Assembly: GCA_024643255.1 (NCBI GenBank)
Contig: JAHENF010000004.1
Location: forward strand, 1 to 49,127
DNA length: 49,127 nucleotides
Reading direction: 5' to 3'
From: Ilumatobacteraceae bacterium
Lineage (GTDB): Bacteria > Actinomycetota > Acidimicrobiia > Acidimicrobiales > Ilumatobacteraceae
The notes below the pieces were generated by a model, which worked only from the letters and a program-made list of their open reading frames with translations, was not told where the DNA came from and ran no database searches. The translations under genes were made by a program, and so were the position numbers. Below, piece after piece: positions 8,608-17,149 of this stretch; position 1 is the stretch's first letter; each line of letters starts with the position of its first letter.

Positions 8608-10719
8608 ATGGCGACACGCACCGTCAACGGCACCTGCCACCACGACTGTCCGGACACCTGCGGTTGGACGGTGACCGTCGACGACGAGGTCGGTGCCGCG
8701 CCCGTCGCCGTCAAGTTGCGGGGCAATCCCGACCACCCGTACTCCGCCGGCGAGCTCTGCCCCAAGGTCAACCGGTTCATCGACCGGGTCTACGACCCCG
8801 ACCGGGTCCTGCACCCCCTGCGACGTGTCGGCCCCAAGGGTTCGGGCGAGTTCGAACAGATCACATGGGACGAGGCCCTCAGCGACATCGCGGGCCGCCT
8901 CCACGCGGTGATCGCCGAACACGGTGCCGAAGCGGTGCTCCCGTACTCCGATGCCGGCAACCAGGGCCTGCTCGCGATGATGGGCGTCAACGCCCGCTTC
9001 TTCGCCCACATGGGAGCATCGAAGCTGCTGCGGGCAATCTGCGGACCCACCGTCGGCGCGGGGCTGCGGATGACGAACGGCACCGGACGCGGCATGGATG
9101 CCCTCGAGCTCGAGCACTCGAAGCTGATCCTGCTGTGGGGAACGAACACGAGGCTCACCAATCGCCACCTGTGGCCGACGATCGAACTCGCTCGCGAGCG
9201 CGGGGCCAAGTTGGTCGTCATCGACCCCATCCGCACGCTGACAGCCGAAGCGATCGACGAAGCCCGCGGCGACCGGTTCATCCAGCCCCTCCCCGGCACG
9301 GACATCGCCATGATGCTGGCGATGATGCACGTCATCATCCGCGACCGTCTGACCAACGACGCGTGGATCGCCGCCCACACCAGCGGCTACGACGAACTGC
9401 GCGAAGCCGTCGCCGACTGGACACCCGATCGTGCCGAGGCCGCCACCGGCGTGCCGGCGGCAACCATCGAACAGCTGGCGGTCGACTACGCCACCGTGCG
9501 ACCGGCAGCGATTCGCACGTTGATCGGAGCCGAACACCACGAGAACGGCGCGATGTTCTTCCGCACACTCGGCTGCCTGCCGGCATTGACCGGCGCGTGG
9601 GCCGAACGCGGCGGCGGCATCGCCAAGAGCGTCGGCTCGTACGCCGACGCGCTCATCGACGTCCCCGCGCTGTTCCGACCCGATCTCGAGCGCGCCGGGG
9701 GCCGCGAAGAGCCCCGCGAACTCAACATGAGCCGCCTCGCGGACATCCTCACCGAACCCCACGCCGGCACGGCATCCGGCCCCAGCGTGCACGCGTTGAT
9801 CGTGTGGAACTGCAACCCGGTCGCCACCGTGCCGCGCGCCGAACTCATCCGCTCGGGTATGGAGCGCGACGACCTGTTCACCGTGGTCCACGAACAGTTC
9901 CTCACCGACACCGCCCGCTACGCCGACATCGTGTTGCCCGCCACCACACAGATCGAGAGCGACGACGTCGTGCTCCCGTGGGGGCATCTCTGGGTCGGCT
10001 GGAACGGTGCTGCGATCGCACCCGCCGGCGAATCGTGCTCGAACACCGAGCTGTTCCGCCGGCTCTCGGCCGCCATGGGCTACACCGAGCCCTGTCTCTT
10101 CGACGACGACGAGACTCTGCTGCGCGACGCCCTGCCTTCGATCGATCTCGACGAGTTGCGCCGCGTCGGCTGGGTACGCGCGCCCTATCCCGACGACGGA
10201 CGCCCATTCGGCGACGGCGACTTCGAGACCCCATCGGGACGCATCGAGTTCGCCTCCGATCAACTCCAACGGATGGGTCAGCCGCGACTGCCCGCGTTCG
10301 TTCCACCCAACGAGGGCCCCAACGGCGACGCCGAGTTGTTCGGACGCTTCCCGCTCCAGTTGCTCACCCCCAAACACCACAGCCGATTCCTCAACTCGGG
10401 CTATTCGCAGCTTCCGAAGCACGGCCCGGCAGAGGGCGGTCCGTTCGTCGAGCTCGACGCCACCGATGCCGCCATCCGCGGCCTCGTCGAGGGCGGGCTC
10501 GCGAGAGTCTGGAACGATCGGGCCTCGGTCGAGGTCCCGGTCAGGATCACGCAACGGCTGCGATCCGGCGTCGTCGCGATCCCCTTCGGCTGGTGGAGCC
10601 GCCACCATCCCGACGGCAAGGTCGCCAACAGCCTCACCAACGACACCCTGACCGAGTGGGGCGGCGGCGTTGCCTACAGCGACACCCTCGTCCAGGTCGA
10701 GCCCGTCATCGCGGGTTGA
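8608..10719 (+). CDS. Molybdopterin-dependent oxidoreductase, DMSO-reductase family
   Basis: The 703-residue protein opens with a 4Fe-4S site: Cys10, Cys14, Cys18 and Cys51 in CHHDCPDTCGW and ELCPKVNR. Molybdopterin-fold segments follow: YDPDRVLHPLRRVG, FEQITWDEALSDIA, LLWGTNTRLTNRHLWP, KLVVIDPIRT, ALIVWNCNPVATVP, YADIVLPATTQIE. A C-terminal molydopterin-dinucleotide domain holds LLTPKHHSRFLNS and WNDRASVEVPVRIT. There is no Tat signal, so it should be cytoplasmic. No electron-transfer subunit or maturation gene is adjacent, so the electron partner is unknown. It resembles the soluble single-subunit oxidoreductases annotated as formate-dehydrogenase or nitrate-reductase-like; the substrate is unassigned. 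Confidence 0.88.
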   Translation: MATRTVNGTCHHDCPDTCGWTVTVDDEVGAAPVAVKLRGNPDHPYSAGELCPKVNRFIDRVYDPDRVLHPLRRVGPKGSGEFEQITWDEALSDIAGRLHAVIAEHGAEAVLPYSDAGNQGLLAMMGVNARFFAHMGASKLLRAICGPTVGAGLRMTNGTGRGMDALELEHSKLILLWGTNTRLTNRHLWPTIELARERGAKLVVIDPIRTLTAEAIDEARGDRFIQPLPGTDIAMMLAMMHVIIRDRLTNDAWIAAHTSGYDELREAVADWTPDRAEAATGVPAATIEQLAVDYATVRPAAIRTLIGAEHHENGAMFFRTLGCLPALTGAWAERGGGIAKSVGSYADALIDVPALFRPDLERAGGREEPRELNMSRLADILTEPHAGTASGPSVHALIVWNCNPVATVPRAELIRSGMERDDLFTVVHEQFLTDTARYADIVLPATTQIESDDVVLPWGHLWVGWNGAAIAPAGESCSNTELFRRLSAAMGYTEPCLFDDDETLLRDALPSIDLDELRRVGWVRAPYPDDGRPFGDGDFETPSGRIEFASDQLQRMGQPRLPAFVPPNEGPNGDAELFGRFPLQLLTPKHHSRFLNSGYSQLPKHGPAEGGPFVELDATDAAIRGLVEGGLARVWNDRASVEVPVRITQRLRSGVVAIPFGWWSRHHPDGKVANSLTNDTLTEWGGGVAYSDTLVQVEPVIAG

Positions 10720-10743
10720 CACATGGGTGCGCGAGTCGGTCGG

Positions 10744-10749
10744 TAACCT
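10744..10749 (+). promoter_or_regulatory. Candidate -10 element, leaderless start of MgtE-like gene
   Basis: TAACCT ends six bases before the ATG at 10756, in the 36-base gap after the molybdoenzyme stop. No Shine-Dalgarno is visible. Confidence 0.5.
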
Positions 10750-10755
10750 GCGGCC

Positions 10756-12030
10756 ATGGCCGGTGACCTGATCTACGCGTTCAGGGTGATGCGCCTGCCA
10801 TTGCTCGACGCGGGCGGCGCTCAGATCGGCCGTATCGAGGACATCGTGGCGATCCCCGGACGCGCCGGCAAGGGTCGCGAGCCGGCGATCCCACCACGCA
10901 TCGTCGGCTTCGTCGCCAGCAGCCAGCGGCGACGCATCTTCGTCAACGCCAACCGTCTCGCCGACCTCGACAGCGACGGCGCACGTCTGCGCAGCTGGGA
11001 CGTCGACCTCAATCCGTTCAAGCCGCGCGCCGGCGAGGTGCTCATCGGCGCGCAGCTCATCGACCGACGAATCGGCGACGAGACCGTCAGCGACATCGCC
11101 CTGCGCATCCAGGATGATGCCCGACTCCCCTACTGGGTGATCGACAAGGTGCGCCTCGCCCGCAAGAACTCGCTGCGGCGACGCCCGAGCTATCGACTCG
11201 TCGACTTCGACGAGGTGCCGGCACTGTTCGACACCCCCACCGAGATGCAGGCCGAGGCCGCTCGCCTGCGCGACTTCCACCCCGCCGAAGTTGCCGCCAT
11301 CGTCCGCGCCCTGCCGATCGACCAGCGGCGCCTCCTCGCCGAGGCCATGGACGACGAACGCCTCGCCGACGTGCTCGAGGAACTCCCGGAGGAAGAGCAG
11401 GTCCGCATCGTCGAACAACTCGACCGCGACCGTCTGGTCGGCGTGTTCGACGAGATGGAGTACGACGACCTCGCCGACCTGCTCGGCGAGATGGCGCCCG
11501 ATGTCCAAGAAGCGATGCTCGATGTGATGGACGTCGACGACGCCGACGTCGTCCGCCGTCTGCTCTCCTACGAGGAAGGCACCGCCGGTGGTCTGATGAC
11601 GCCCGAGGTGATCATCCTCGGACCCGACGCGACCGTCGCCGAAGCCCTCGCCCAGATCCGCGATCCCGACTGGGTCGTCAGCATTGCCGCCCAGGTGTTC
11701 GTCACCCAGGCGCCGTACAGGGCGCCGACCGGCAAGTTGTTGGGCGTGGTCCACGTCCAACGACTGCTGCGCGAGCCGCCCCCGATGGAACTCGGACGCC
11801 TGGTCGCTGACGACCCCACCCTCGAGCCGGACAGCTCCGATCGTGAAGTGGCCGAGATGCTCGCCAGCTACGACCTGCTCGCGGTCGCCGTCACCGACGA
11901 AGCAGGCCGACTGCTCGGTGCCGTGACCGTCGACGACGTGATCGACCGCATGCTGGGCCATGGCTGGCGCGTCACGCAACGTCGCGATCGCGGGGCCGCC
12001 ATTGCGAGTACCTCAGGGGCCGGCTCGTGA
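10756..12030 (+). CDS. MgtE N-terminal / CBS-domain protein lacking the membrane channel
   Basis: In this 424-residue protein the first 150 residues look like PRC-barrel segments (LPLLDAGGAQIGRIEDIV and GEVLIGAQLIDRRIGDETV). An MgtE N-terminal superhelical domain follows, with repeats such as LRDFHPAEVAAIVRALP, LADVLEELPEEEQ and LADLLGEMAPD. A CBS pair then carries YEEGTAGGLMTPEVIIL and LLAVAVTDEAGRLLGAVTVDDVID. It ends there: the five-helix Mg2+ channel domain of true MgtE is absent. It is soluble, probably a Mg2+- or nucleotide-sensing regulator. The next gene, a DUF1003 membrane protein, overlaps by four bases, so the two may form one complex. Mycobacteria have a similar pair as I recall (Rv1232c/Rv1231c). 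Confidence 0.85.
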   Translation: MAGDLIYAFRVMRLPLLDAGGAQIGRIEDIVAIPGRAGKGREPAIPPRIVGFVASSQRRRIFVNANRLADLDSDGARLRSWDVDLNPFKPRAGEVLIGAQLIDRRIGDETVSDIALRIQDDARLPYWVIDKVRLARKNSLRRRPSYRLVDFDEVPALFDTPTEMQAEAARLRDFHPAEVAAIVRALPIDQRRLLAEAMDDERLADVLEELPEEEQVRIVEQLDRDRLVGVFDEMEYDDLADLLGEMAPDVQEAMLDVMDVDDADVVRRLLSYEEGTAGGLMTPEVIILGPDATVAEALAQIRDPDWVVSIAAQVFVTQAPYRAPTGKLLGVVHVQRLLREPPPMELGRLVADDPTLEPDSSDREVAEMLASYDLLAVAVTDEAGRLLGAVTVDDVIDRMLGHGWRVTQRRDRGAAIASTSGAGS

Positions 12031-12578
12031 AGCGACGCGGAGACCTGACCACCCCACGCGCCGCAGGACGTGTCGGAGTCTCCTATGACCCCGATGCATT
12101 CGGAGCGTTCAGTGAATCGATCGCCAGGTTTCTCGGCACCGGCCGATACCTGGTGTGGCAGACCGTGATCGTCATCGTCTGGCTCCTGTTGAACACCGTC
12201 GCCAGCAAGAGTCTCCAATTCGACCCGTGGAGCCGCGGTCTCGTGCTGCTGACCCTCGTGCTGTCCCTCCAGGCCTCGTACGCCGCGCCCCTCATCCTGC
12301 TCGCTCAGAACCGGCAGGAACGTCGCGACCGAATCACCGGCGAGACCGACCGCGACGTCGCCGAACGCACCCAGAACGACACCGAATTCCTCGCCCGCGA
12401 GATCGCCAGCGTGCGACTCTCCCTGTCGGACATGGTCACCGGCGAAGCCTTGGACGACAAGCTCGAGCGCCTCGGTGCGATCGTCGAGCGGCTCGCCGAT
12501 CAGGTCGCCCAGCTGACGGCCAGTCCGACCGGACAGCAGACCGAGGATCCGCCGGCAACGCTCACGGATTCGCGCTGA
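12027..12578 (+). CDS. DUF1003 membrane protein
   Basis: The 183-residue protein starts at GTG 12027 within the upstream stop (GTGA). DUF1003 hallmarks are visible: ESIARFLGTGRYLVWQTVIV, then WLLLNT, FDPWSRGLVLLTLVLSLQAS and YAAPLILLAQNRQ. Two membrane helices lie near residues 42-62 and 72-92. A cytoplasmic coiled-coil-like tail follows (LDDKLERLGAIVERLADQVAQL). Function is not established for the family. Tight coupling to the MgtE/CBS gene suggests the soluble sensor docks on this membrane partner. Its 3' end overlaps the convergent dehydrogenase-like gene by 17 bases. Confidence 0.85.
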   Translation: MKRRGDLTTPRAAGRVGVSYDPDAFGAFSESIARFLGTGRYLVWQTVIVIVWLLLNTVASKSLQFDPWSRGLVLLTLVLSLQASYAAPLILLAQNRQERRDRITGETDRDVAERTQNDTEFLAREIASVRLSLSDMVTGEALDDKLERLGAIVERLADQVAQLTASPTGQQTEDPPATLTDSR

Positions 12579-13521
12579 TCCGACGTTCGGACGGCACCCC
12601 GGTGAACTCCTGCAGGCGGACGCCGACCGCGCTGACGGTTCGCAGCAGACCGACGGTGTCGAGCGAACGATCGCCGGCACGCACGACTCCGGCCTCCAAC
12701 CGTCCCGAGGTCACCGCCACAGCGAAGGCGATCGCGGTTGCCGCCGTGGCGGTGCCCACGAGTTCGGCCGTGCCGGCGATCAGCGTGCGACGCCCTCCCG
12801 CGTCGTCGCTGCCGCGCACCTCGACACGCACGGCACCGATGCCACCCTCACGGTGAGGCGGGCTGAGCATGGGGAGCCACGCCGTGAACCGGTCACGCCG
12901 GTTGGCCGACACCCGAGCGCTCACCCGCTCGGCGTCGGGAAAGGCCTCGTGCAGGAGTAGGGGCGAGGCCAGCTCGGCGCGGTAGCAGTCGTACGCACCG
13001 ACGGGCTCGGGGAAGTAACAGAGCTCTCGACCCGACCCGGCGGGTCGCTGGATCCAGCTGCCGTCGTGGAACCCGACACCGCGACCGCGCAATGCACCGT
13101 GCTGCTGACGGGCGCACGACGGCCCGGCCGTCCCGTGGAACGCGATGTGGATCTCGTCGCAGGCTGCCAACTGCGACACCAGCAGCCGGGCCAGCAGACC
13201 CGTCAGACCGGGGGACATTCCGGCGCCGACCACGAGCGGGACACCGCCGGCCAACGCCAATGCGTCGAGATCGCAAAGAGCGCGCACGTCATCGAGGTCG
13301 TCACTGATCGACACCACGGCGATGCCTGCCTCGAGCAACTCGGCCGCGATCGCTGCATGACCTCCACCCTGGGCCAGAATCGCGACGTCGACATTCGGGG
13401 GCGATGCCCACCGCCTGCGAGCATCGAACTCGATCATCTCGACGTCGCGCATCACCGTGGGAAGGCGCCGCATGATGCGGTCGCCGACGACGCCGCGTCC
13501 GACGAGGGCGACCCGAGCCAT
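12562..13521 (-). CDS. Saccharopine-dehydrogenase-like NAD(P)-binding protein
   Basis: The 319-residue protein starts MARVALVGRGVVGDRIMRRL, a Rossmann GxGxxG motif. VDVAILAQGGGHAAIAAELLEAG and LALAGGVPLVVGAGMSPGLTGLL resemble the saccharopine dehydrogenase or homospermidine-synthase-like cofactor domain. The C-terminal part, with FTAWLPMLSPPHREGGIGAVRVEVRG, fits the alpha/beta domain of such proteins. The substrate is unknown. Its start overlaps the stop of the 44-residue gene by one base (TGATG), so translation is probably coupled. The 3' end overlaps DUF1003 tail to tail. Confidence 0.78.
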   Translation of the reverse strand: MARVALVGRGVVGDRIMRRLPTVMRDVEMIEFDARRRWASPPNVDVAILAQGGGHAAIAAELLEAGIAVVSISDDLDDVRALCDLDALALAGGVPLVVGAGMSPGLTGLLARLLVSQLAACDEIHIAFHGTAGPSCARQQHGALRGRGVGFHDGSWIQRPAGSGRELCYFPEPVGAYDCYRAELASPLLLHEAFPDAERVSARVSANRRDRFTAWLPMLSPPHREGGIGAVRVEVRGSDDAGGRRTLIAGTAELVGTATAATAIAFAVAVTSGRLEAGVVRAGDRSLDTVGLLRTVSAVGVRLQEFTGVPSERRISANP

Positions 13522-13655
13522 CAGTGCTCCGGAAGCTCGAGCGGACGCCAGCCACCGTGCTGCGGTGGTGTGCCACCGGTCCCGCGCACACGAAGCACGG
13601 TCGCGGCAAGACCCATCATGAAGATGGCAGAGAACGCTCGACGCAGGAACTTCAT
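13521..13655 (-). CDS. Small hydrophobic protein (44 residues)
   Basis: The ORF runs from ATG 13655 to TGA at 13521-13523, the stop overlapping the start of the dehydrogenase-like gene by one base. The peptide has a basic start (MKFLRRAF), a short apolar stretch SAIFMMGLAATVLRV, then a Gly/Pro-rich tail ending in ELPEH. This could be a single membrane helix. TACCCT lies ten bases before the ATG, so the transcript leader would be very short. I do not recognise the family. Coding is supported by the exact coupling to the next gene and high third-position GC. The long upstream extension is antisense to the cotransporter and was rejected. Confidence 0.55.
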   Translation of the reverse strand: MKFLRRAFSAIFMMGLAATVLRVRGTGGTPPQHGGWRPLELPEH

Positions 13656-13793
13656 CGGAGAGTGCAGGGTAGCCCGCGCTGCGAGTCGCTCACTCCGCCC
13701 CATCGTCATCGCCGCTCGCGCACCGTTGTAGCGTCTCGTCACCCACCGCCTCAGAACGACACGGAACGAACCCGTGTCCCGAAGGAACCGTCG

Positions 13794-15986
13794 ATGAACT
13801 CCAGTGGCACTGCGTCCGGATCGGTGAACACCCGACGCGGACTCGGCACCTTCGGAGGGGTCTTCACGCCGTCGATCCTCACGATCCTCGGCGTGATCAT
13901 GTACCTGCGCTTCGGCTGGGTCGTCGGCAACGCCGGCCTGCGCAACGCGCTGATCATCGTCACCATCGCCACGACGATCACGCTGCTCACCGGTCTGTCG
14001 ATCGCGCAGATCTCGACCGACCAGCCCGTGCGGGCAGGCGGGGCGTACTACATGGTGAGTCGCTCGCTCGGCATCGAGATCGGGGGCGCCATCGGCGTTC
14101 CGCTGTACCTCGCCCAGGCCTTCGCCGTCGCGCTGTACACACTCGGCTTCGCCGAGAGCGTGCACGCGGTCGCTCCCACGATCACGGTCAAACCACTCGC
14201 GATCGCGACGACGATCGTCGTGACCGCGCTCGCCCTGATCTCCGCACGAACGGCCATTCGAGCCCAGTACGTGATCATGGCGGGCATCGTGCTCTCGCTC
14301 GTGTCGTTCTTCCTCGGCAGGAACACGGTCGGGCCGGTACCCGCACCACCCGGAGGATTCGAGACCATCCCGTTCTGGCAGTTGTTCGCCGTCTTCTTCC
14401 CGGCGGTCACCGGGATCATGGCCGGGGTCAACATGAGCGGCGATCTCGCCGAGCCGCGCCGTTCGATCCCGAGAGGCACGATGGCCGCGATCGCGGTGAG
14501 TTACGTGATCTACATGACGATTCCCGTCGTGCTCGCCGATCGCGCCGATCCGTCGGCGCTGATCGAGGAGCCTCTGATCATGCAGAAGCTGGCGCTGTGG
14601 GGCCCGGCGATCCTGATCGGTGTGTGGGGGGCGACACTGTCGAGCGCGCTCGGGAGCATCCTCGGCGCGCCACGCATCCTGCAGGCGATGGCTCGCGACG
14701 ACATCCTGCCGCGGCCGATGCGCATCCTCGGTCGCGGCGCCGGCCCGAACGACGAACCACGGTTCGGGACCTACTTCTCACTGGCGCTGATCCTGATCGT
14801 CGTCGCATTCGCCGATCTCAACGCCGTGGCGCCCGTGCTCACGATGTTCTTCCTCGTGTCGTATCTCGTCGTCAACTTCGTCTCCGCCGGCGAGCGGTTC
14901 CTGCAGACCCCCTCATTCCGCCCGACGTTCCGAGTGCACTGGACGGTGTCACTCGCCGGCGCGATCGGCTGCGCGGCCGTCATGGTGCTCATCAACCTGT
15001 TGGCCACGATCGTCGCGATGGTCGTCGTGGTGGTCATCTGGATCGTGCTCAGCCGCCGCCGGGGCCGAGCCCGCTGGGGAGACATGCGTCAGGGACTCTG
15101 GTTGGCGCTGATCAGGTGGGCCGCGGTGCACGTCCGGCCGGCGAGACACGCGAAAGGCTGGCGACCCAACATCCTCGTGCTGGCCGGGAGCCCGACCAAG
15201 CGCTGGTACCTCATCGACGTCGCCAACGCGTTGTCCCAGAACCGGGGCCTGCTGACGATCGCGACGATCCTGCCCGAGCCGGCGACGACCGAACGCAAAC
15301 GCCAACTCGCCGAGACCGTCCGCGAACACCTCGCCGACCGTCAGGTCAACGCACTCGTGCGCGTCGTCTCGGCGCCGAGCCCCTACGCAGGCGCCTCCGT
15401 GTTGGTGGAGGCCTATGGTCTCGGCGGTCTGATGCCGAACACGGTGCTGCTCGGAGACGGCGAGACCACCTCTGATCCCGTCGAGTACGCCACCATGATC
15501 AAACGGCTCCACGACGCGGCGAGAAACGTCGTCGTCGTCAAGGCCGCCGACGACACCACGTTCGGTGAGCGTCGCCGCATCGACGTCTGGCTGAGTTCGA
15601 TGCGCGACAACGGCACCCTGATGATCACGCTCGCCAACACCTTGCGTTCGTCCCGATCGTGGCGCAGGGCGACGCTGACCGTCCGGATGGTGGTGAAGAC
15701 CGACGATGCGGCCCGCGAGGTCACCGCCAACCTGCAGTCGATCCTCGCCCAAGCTCGCCTGGGAGCCGAGGTCGACGTGATCGTCGACTCCCGTCCGATC
15801 ACGACGATCATCGGGGAACGATCGGCCTCGACGGACTTGAGCCTCGTCGGTCTCCCCGATCCGTGCACCCACCCCGACGACTTCGCCGAGCGGCTCCACA
15901 CGATGCTCACCATCGTCGACACCCCGACGCCGATCGCCTACGTCCTGGCATCGAACGAACTCGATCTCGAGGCCCTCCTCGACTGA
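13794..15986 (+). CDS. Cation-chloride cotransporter family (SLC12 / APC superfamily) protein
   Basis: In this 730-residue protein the start at 13794 has GAAGGA eight bases upstream. The first 450 residues contain about twelve membrane helices, beginning LGTFGGVFTPSILTILGVIMYLRFGWVVG, quoted here in parts: GTFGGVFTPSILTILGVI, then MYLRFGWVVG. This is the helix-1 signature of Na-K-Cl and K-Cl cotransporters. GGAYYMVSRSLG, FAVFFPAVTGIMAGVNMSGD and ALGSILGAPRILQAMARDD are family-typical. The C-terminal 250 residues are cytoplasmic, with RPNILVLAGSPTKRW, and match the regulatory domain of bacterial CCC homologues. It probably couples K+ or amino-acid and chloride movement; the ions are not determinable here. 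Confidence 0.9.
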   Translation: MNSSGTASGSVNTRRGLGTFGGVFTPSILTILGVIMYLRFGWVVGNAGLRNALIIVTIATTITLLTGLSIAQISTDQPVRAGGAYYMVSRSLGIEIGGAIGVPLYLAQAFAVALYTLGFAESVHAVAPTITVKPLAIATTIVVTALALISARTAIRAQYVIMAGIVLSLVSFFLGRNTVGPVPAPPGGFETIPFWQLFAVFFPAVTGIMAGVNMSGDLAEPRRSIPRGTMAAIAVSYVIYMTIPVVLADRADPSALIEEPLIMQKLALWGPAILIGVWGATLSSALGSILGAPRILQAMARDDILPRPMRILGRGAGPNDEPRFGTYFSLALILIVVAFADLNAVAPVLTMFFLVSYLVVNFVSAGERFLQTPSFRPTFRVHWTVSLAGAIGCAAVMVLINLLATIVAMVVVVVIWIVLSRRRGRARWGDMRQGLWLALIRWAAVHVRPARHAKGWRPNILVLAGSPTKRWYLIDVANALSQNRGLLTIATILPEPATTERKRQLAETVREHLADRQVNALVRVVSAPSPYAGASVLVEAYGLGGLMPNTVLLGDGETTSDPVEYATMIKRLHDAARNVVVVKAADDTTFGERRRIDVWLSSMRDNGTLMITLANTLRSSRSWRRATLTVRMVVKTDDAAREVTANLQSILAQARLGAEVDVIVDSRPITTIIGERSASTDLSLVGLPDPCTHPDDFAERLHTMLTIVDTPTPIAYVLASNELDLEALLD

Positions 15987-16004
15987 GATCGGGCCGGGCG
16001 TTCG

Positions 16005-16081
16005 TGGTGGGGCTAACAAGAATCGAACTTGTGACCTCTGCCTTATCAGGGCAGCGCTCTAACCGACTGAGCTATAGCCCC
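16005..16081 (-). tRNA. tRNA-Ile (anticodon GAT), CCA encoded
   Basis: The reverse complement folds as a cloverleaf. The acceptor stem GGGGCTA pairs with TAGCCCC. The D arm is GCTCAGTCGGTTAGAGC, the anticodon arm GCCCTGATAAGGC with anticodon GAT, and the T arm contains GTTCGATTC. The 3' end reads A-CCA, so CCA is genomically encoded at 16005-16007. In mycobacteria tRNA-Ile and tRNA-Ala sit beside gyrA; here only tRNA-Ile is present. Confidence 0.96.
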
Positions 16082-16151
16082 GGCAAGTCCGAGAGGTTAT
16101 CGGTCAGTATCGACCTTCACGCGGCGCGATCGCCGAGTTCGCACGGAAGTA

Positions 16152-17090
16152 TCAGCGTGGCACGCTGCCGCTGTCGTCGACCACGGCATCACGGATGAAC
16201 GAACCCGAGTCGTCGTACATCAACACCGGCACCTCCGGCTCGGCTCGACGGACCACGAACCGCCGCATCGGCGAGGTCCGAGCCTCGACGACCTCCTCCT
16301 CGAGCACCGTGAAGCGCATACCTCCGACGAGGTCGGTGATCAGGTTGAACAGCGTGGCGAACAGCACCGCCAGACCCGTCGCACCGATCACCAGGAACAA
16401 GCCGCCGATCCAGGCGCTGTGGTAGAGCTGGCCGCCGTTGAAGTCGAACGACGACCAGCCGAACGACTCGAAGAAGCGCTCGACGTTGTCGACGGTTCCG
16501 GTGGCATAGGCCACGTTCCACAGCAGGACCGCAGCGGTCAGCACGATGAGATACATGACCAGATTGGCGACGAGCGCAATCTTGAACACCGTCCAGGGGT
16601 CGACGTGCCGCACGACCCGGGTCACACGACGCACACGCGGCTTGCGCCCGAGGATGCGTGGGACCGTGACCGGAATCGGGAACGGAGCCGGGTCGTAGTC
16701 GGGCGCCCGCCGAGGTCGTCGGATGCCCGACGACGTGTCGTCCTGTGGTGCGAGATCGACGGTCGGGCCATCGATGTCGGCCCGGCGCAACTCCTCGAGC
16801 ACGTCGTCGGACACATCCGGTTGGTCACCGGGATCGAGTGCCGTCGGGTCGGCGTCGGGCGTCCCGGCCGGACGACGCGACAGCAGCGGATCCCCACCCC
16901 GCTCGACGTCGTCGTCGTCCTCCTCCGTGGCCATCACGATCTCGGGAAGCTCGAACGGCTCGTCGTCGACATCGTCACCGTCGTCGAGGTCGTCGTGATC
17001 ATCCAAGGCGTCGTCGACATCGTCACCGTCGAACGGCTCGTCGTAGTCGTCATCGAGCGCATCGTCGAGGGCGCGCTCGGTCTTGCTCAT
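16152..17090 (-). CDS. DUF3566 membrane protein with acidic N-terminus
   Basis: In this 312-residue protein the N-terminal 60 residues are almost entirely Asp/Glu (for example DDGDDVDDEPF), predicted disordered. A linker is followed by the DUF3566 domain from about residue 150: RRVTRVVRHVDPWTVFKIAL, NLVMYLIVLTAAVLLW, VERFFESFGW, GGLFLVIGATGLAVLFATLFNLITDLVGG. Two membrane helices are evident. DUF3566 proteins sit next to gyrA across actinobacteria, as here. Their function is unknown. A further C-terminal tail (about 45 residues) follows the second helix. The start at ATG 17090 is backed by TACACT seven bases upstream. Confidence 0.88.
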   Translation of the reverse strand: MSKTERALDDALDDDYDEPFDGDDVDDALDDHDDLDDGDDVDDEPFELPEIVMATEEDDDDVERGGDPLLSRRPAGTPDADPTALDPGDQPDVSDDVLEELRRADIDGPTVDLAPQDDTSSGIRRPRRAPDYDPAPFPIPVTVPRILGRKPRVRRVTRVVRHVDPWTVFKIALVANLVMYLIVLTAAVLLWNVAYATGTVDNVERFFESFGWSSFDFNGGQLYHSAWIGGLFLVIGATGLAVLFATLFNLITDLVGGMRFTVLEEEVVEARTSPMRRFVVRRAEPEVPVLMYDDSGSFIRDAVVDDSGSVPR

Positions 17091-17097
17091 CTCGGCA

Positions 17098-17103
17098 AGT
17101 GTA
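17098..17103 (-). promoter_or_regulatory. Candidate -10 element, leaderless start of DUF3566 gene
   Basis: TACACT on the minus strand ends seven bases before the ATG at 17090. It lies in the 59-base gap after the TadE-like gene. Confidence 0.45.
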
Positions 17104-17149
17104 CGCACGACGTGCTTCAACGTCCTGTCAAGCCACCAGCCGGGCGCGG

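Noticed and set aside
8236-11979. 1247-residue minus-strand ORF
   Set aside because: It lies antisense to the molybdoenzyme and the MgtE-like gene, both with strong motifs; long antisense frames are common in high-GC DNA.
16120-16151. tRNA-Ala or second RNA gene next to tRNA-Ile
   Set aside because: No second cloverleaf found on either strand near 15987-16151.
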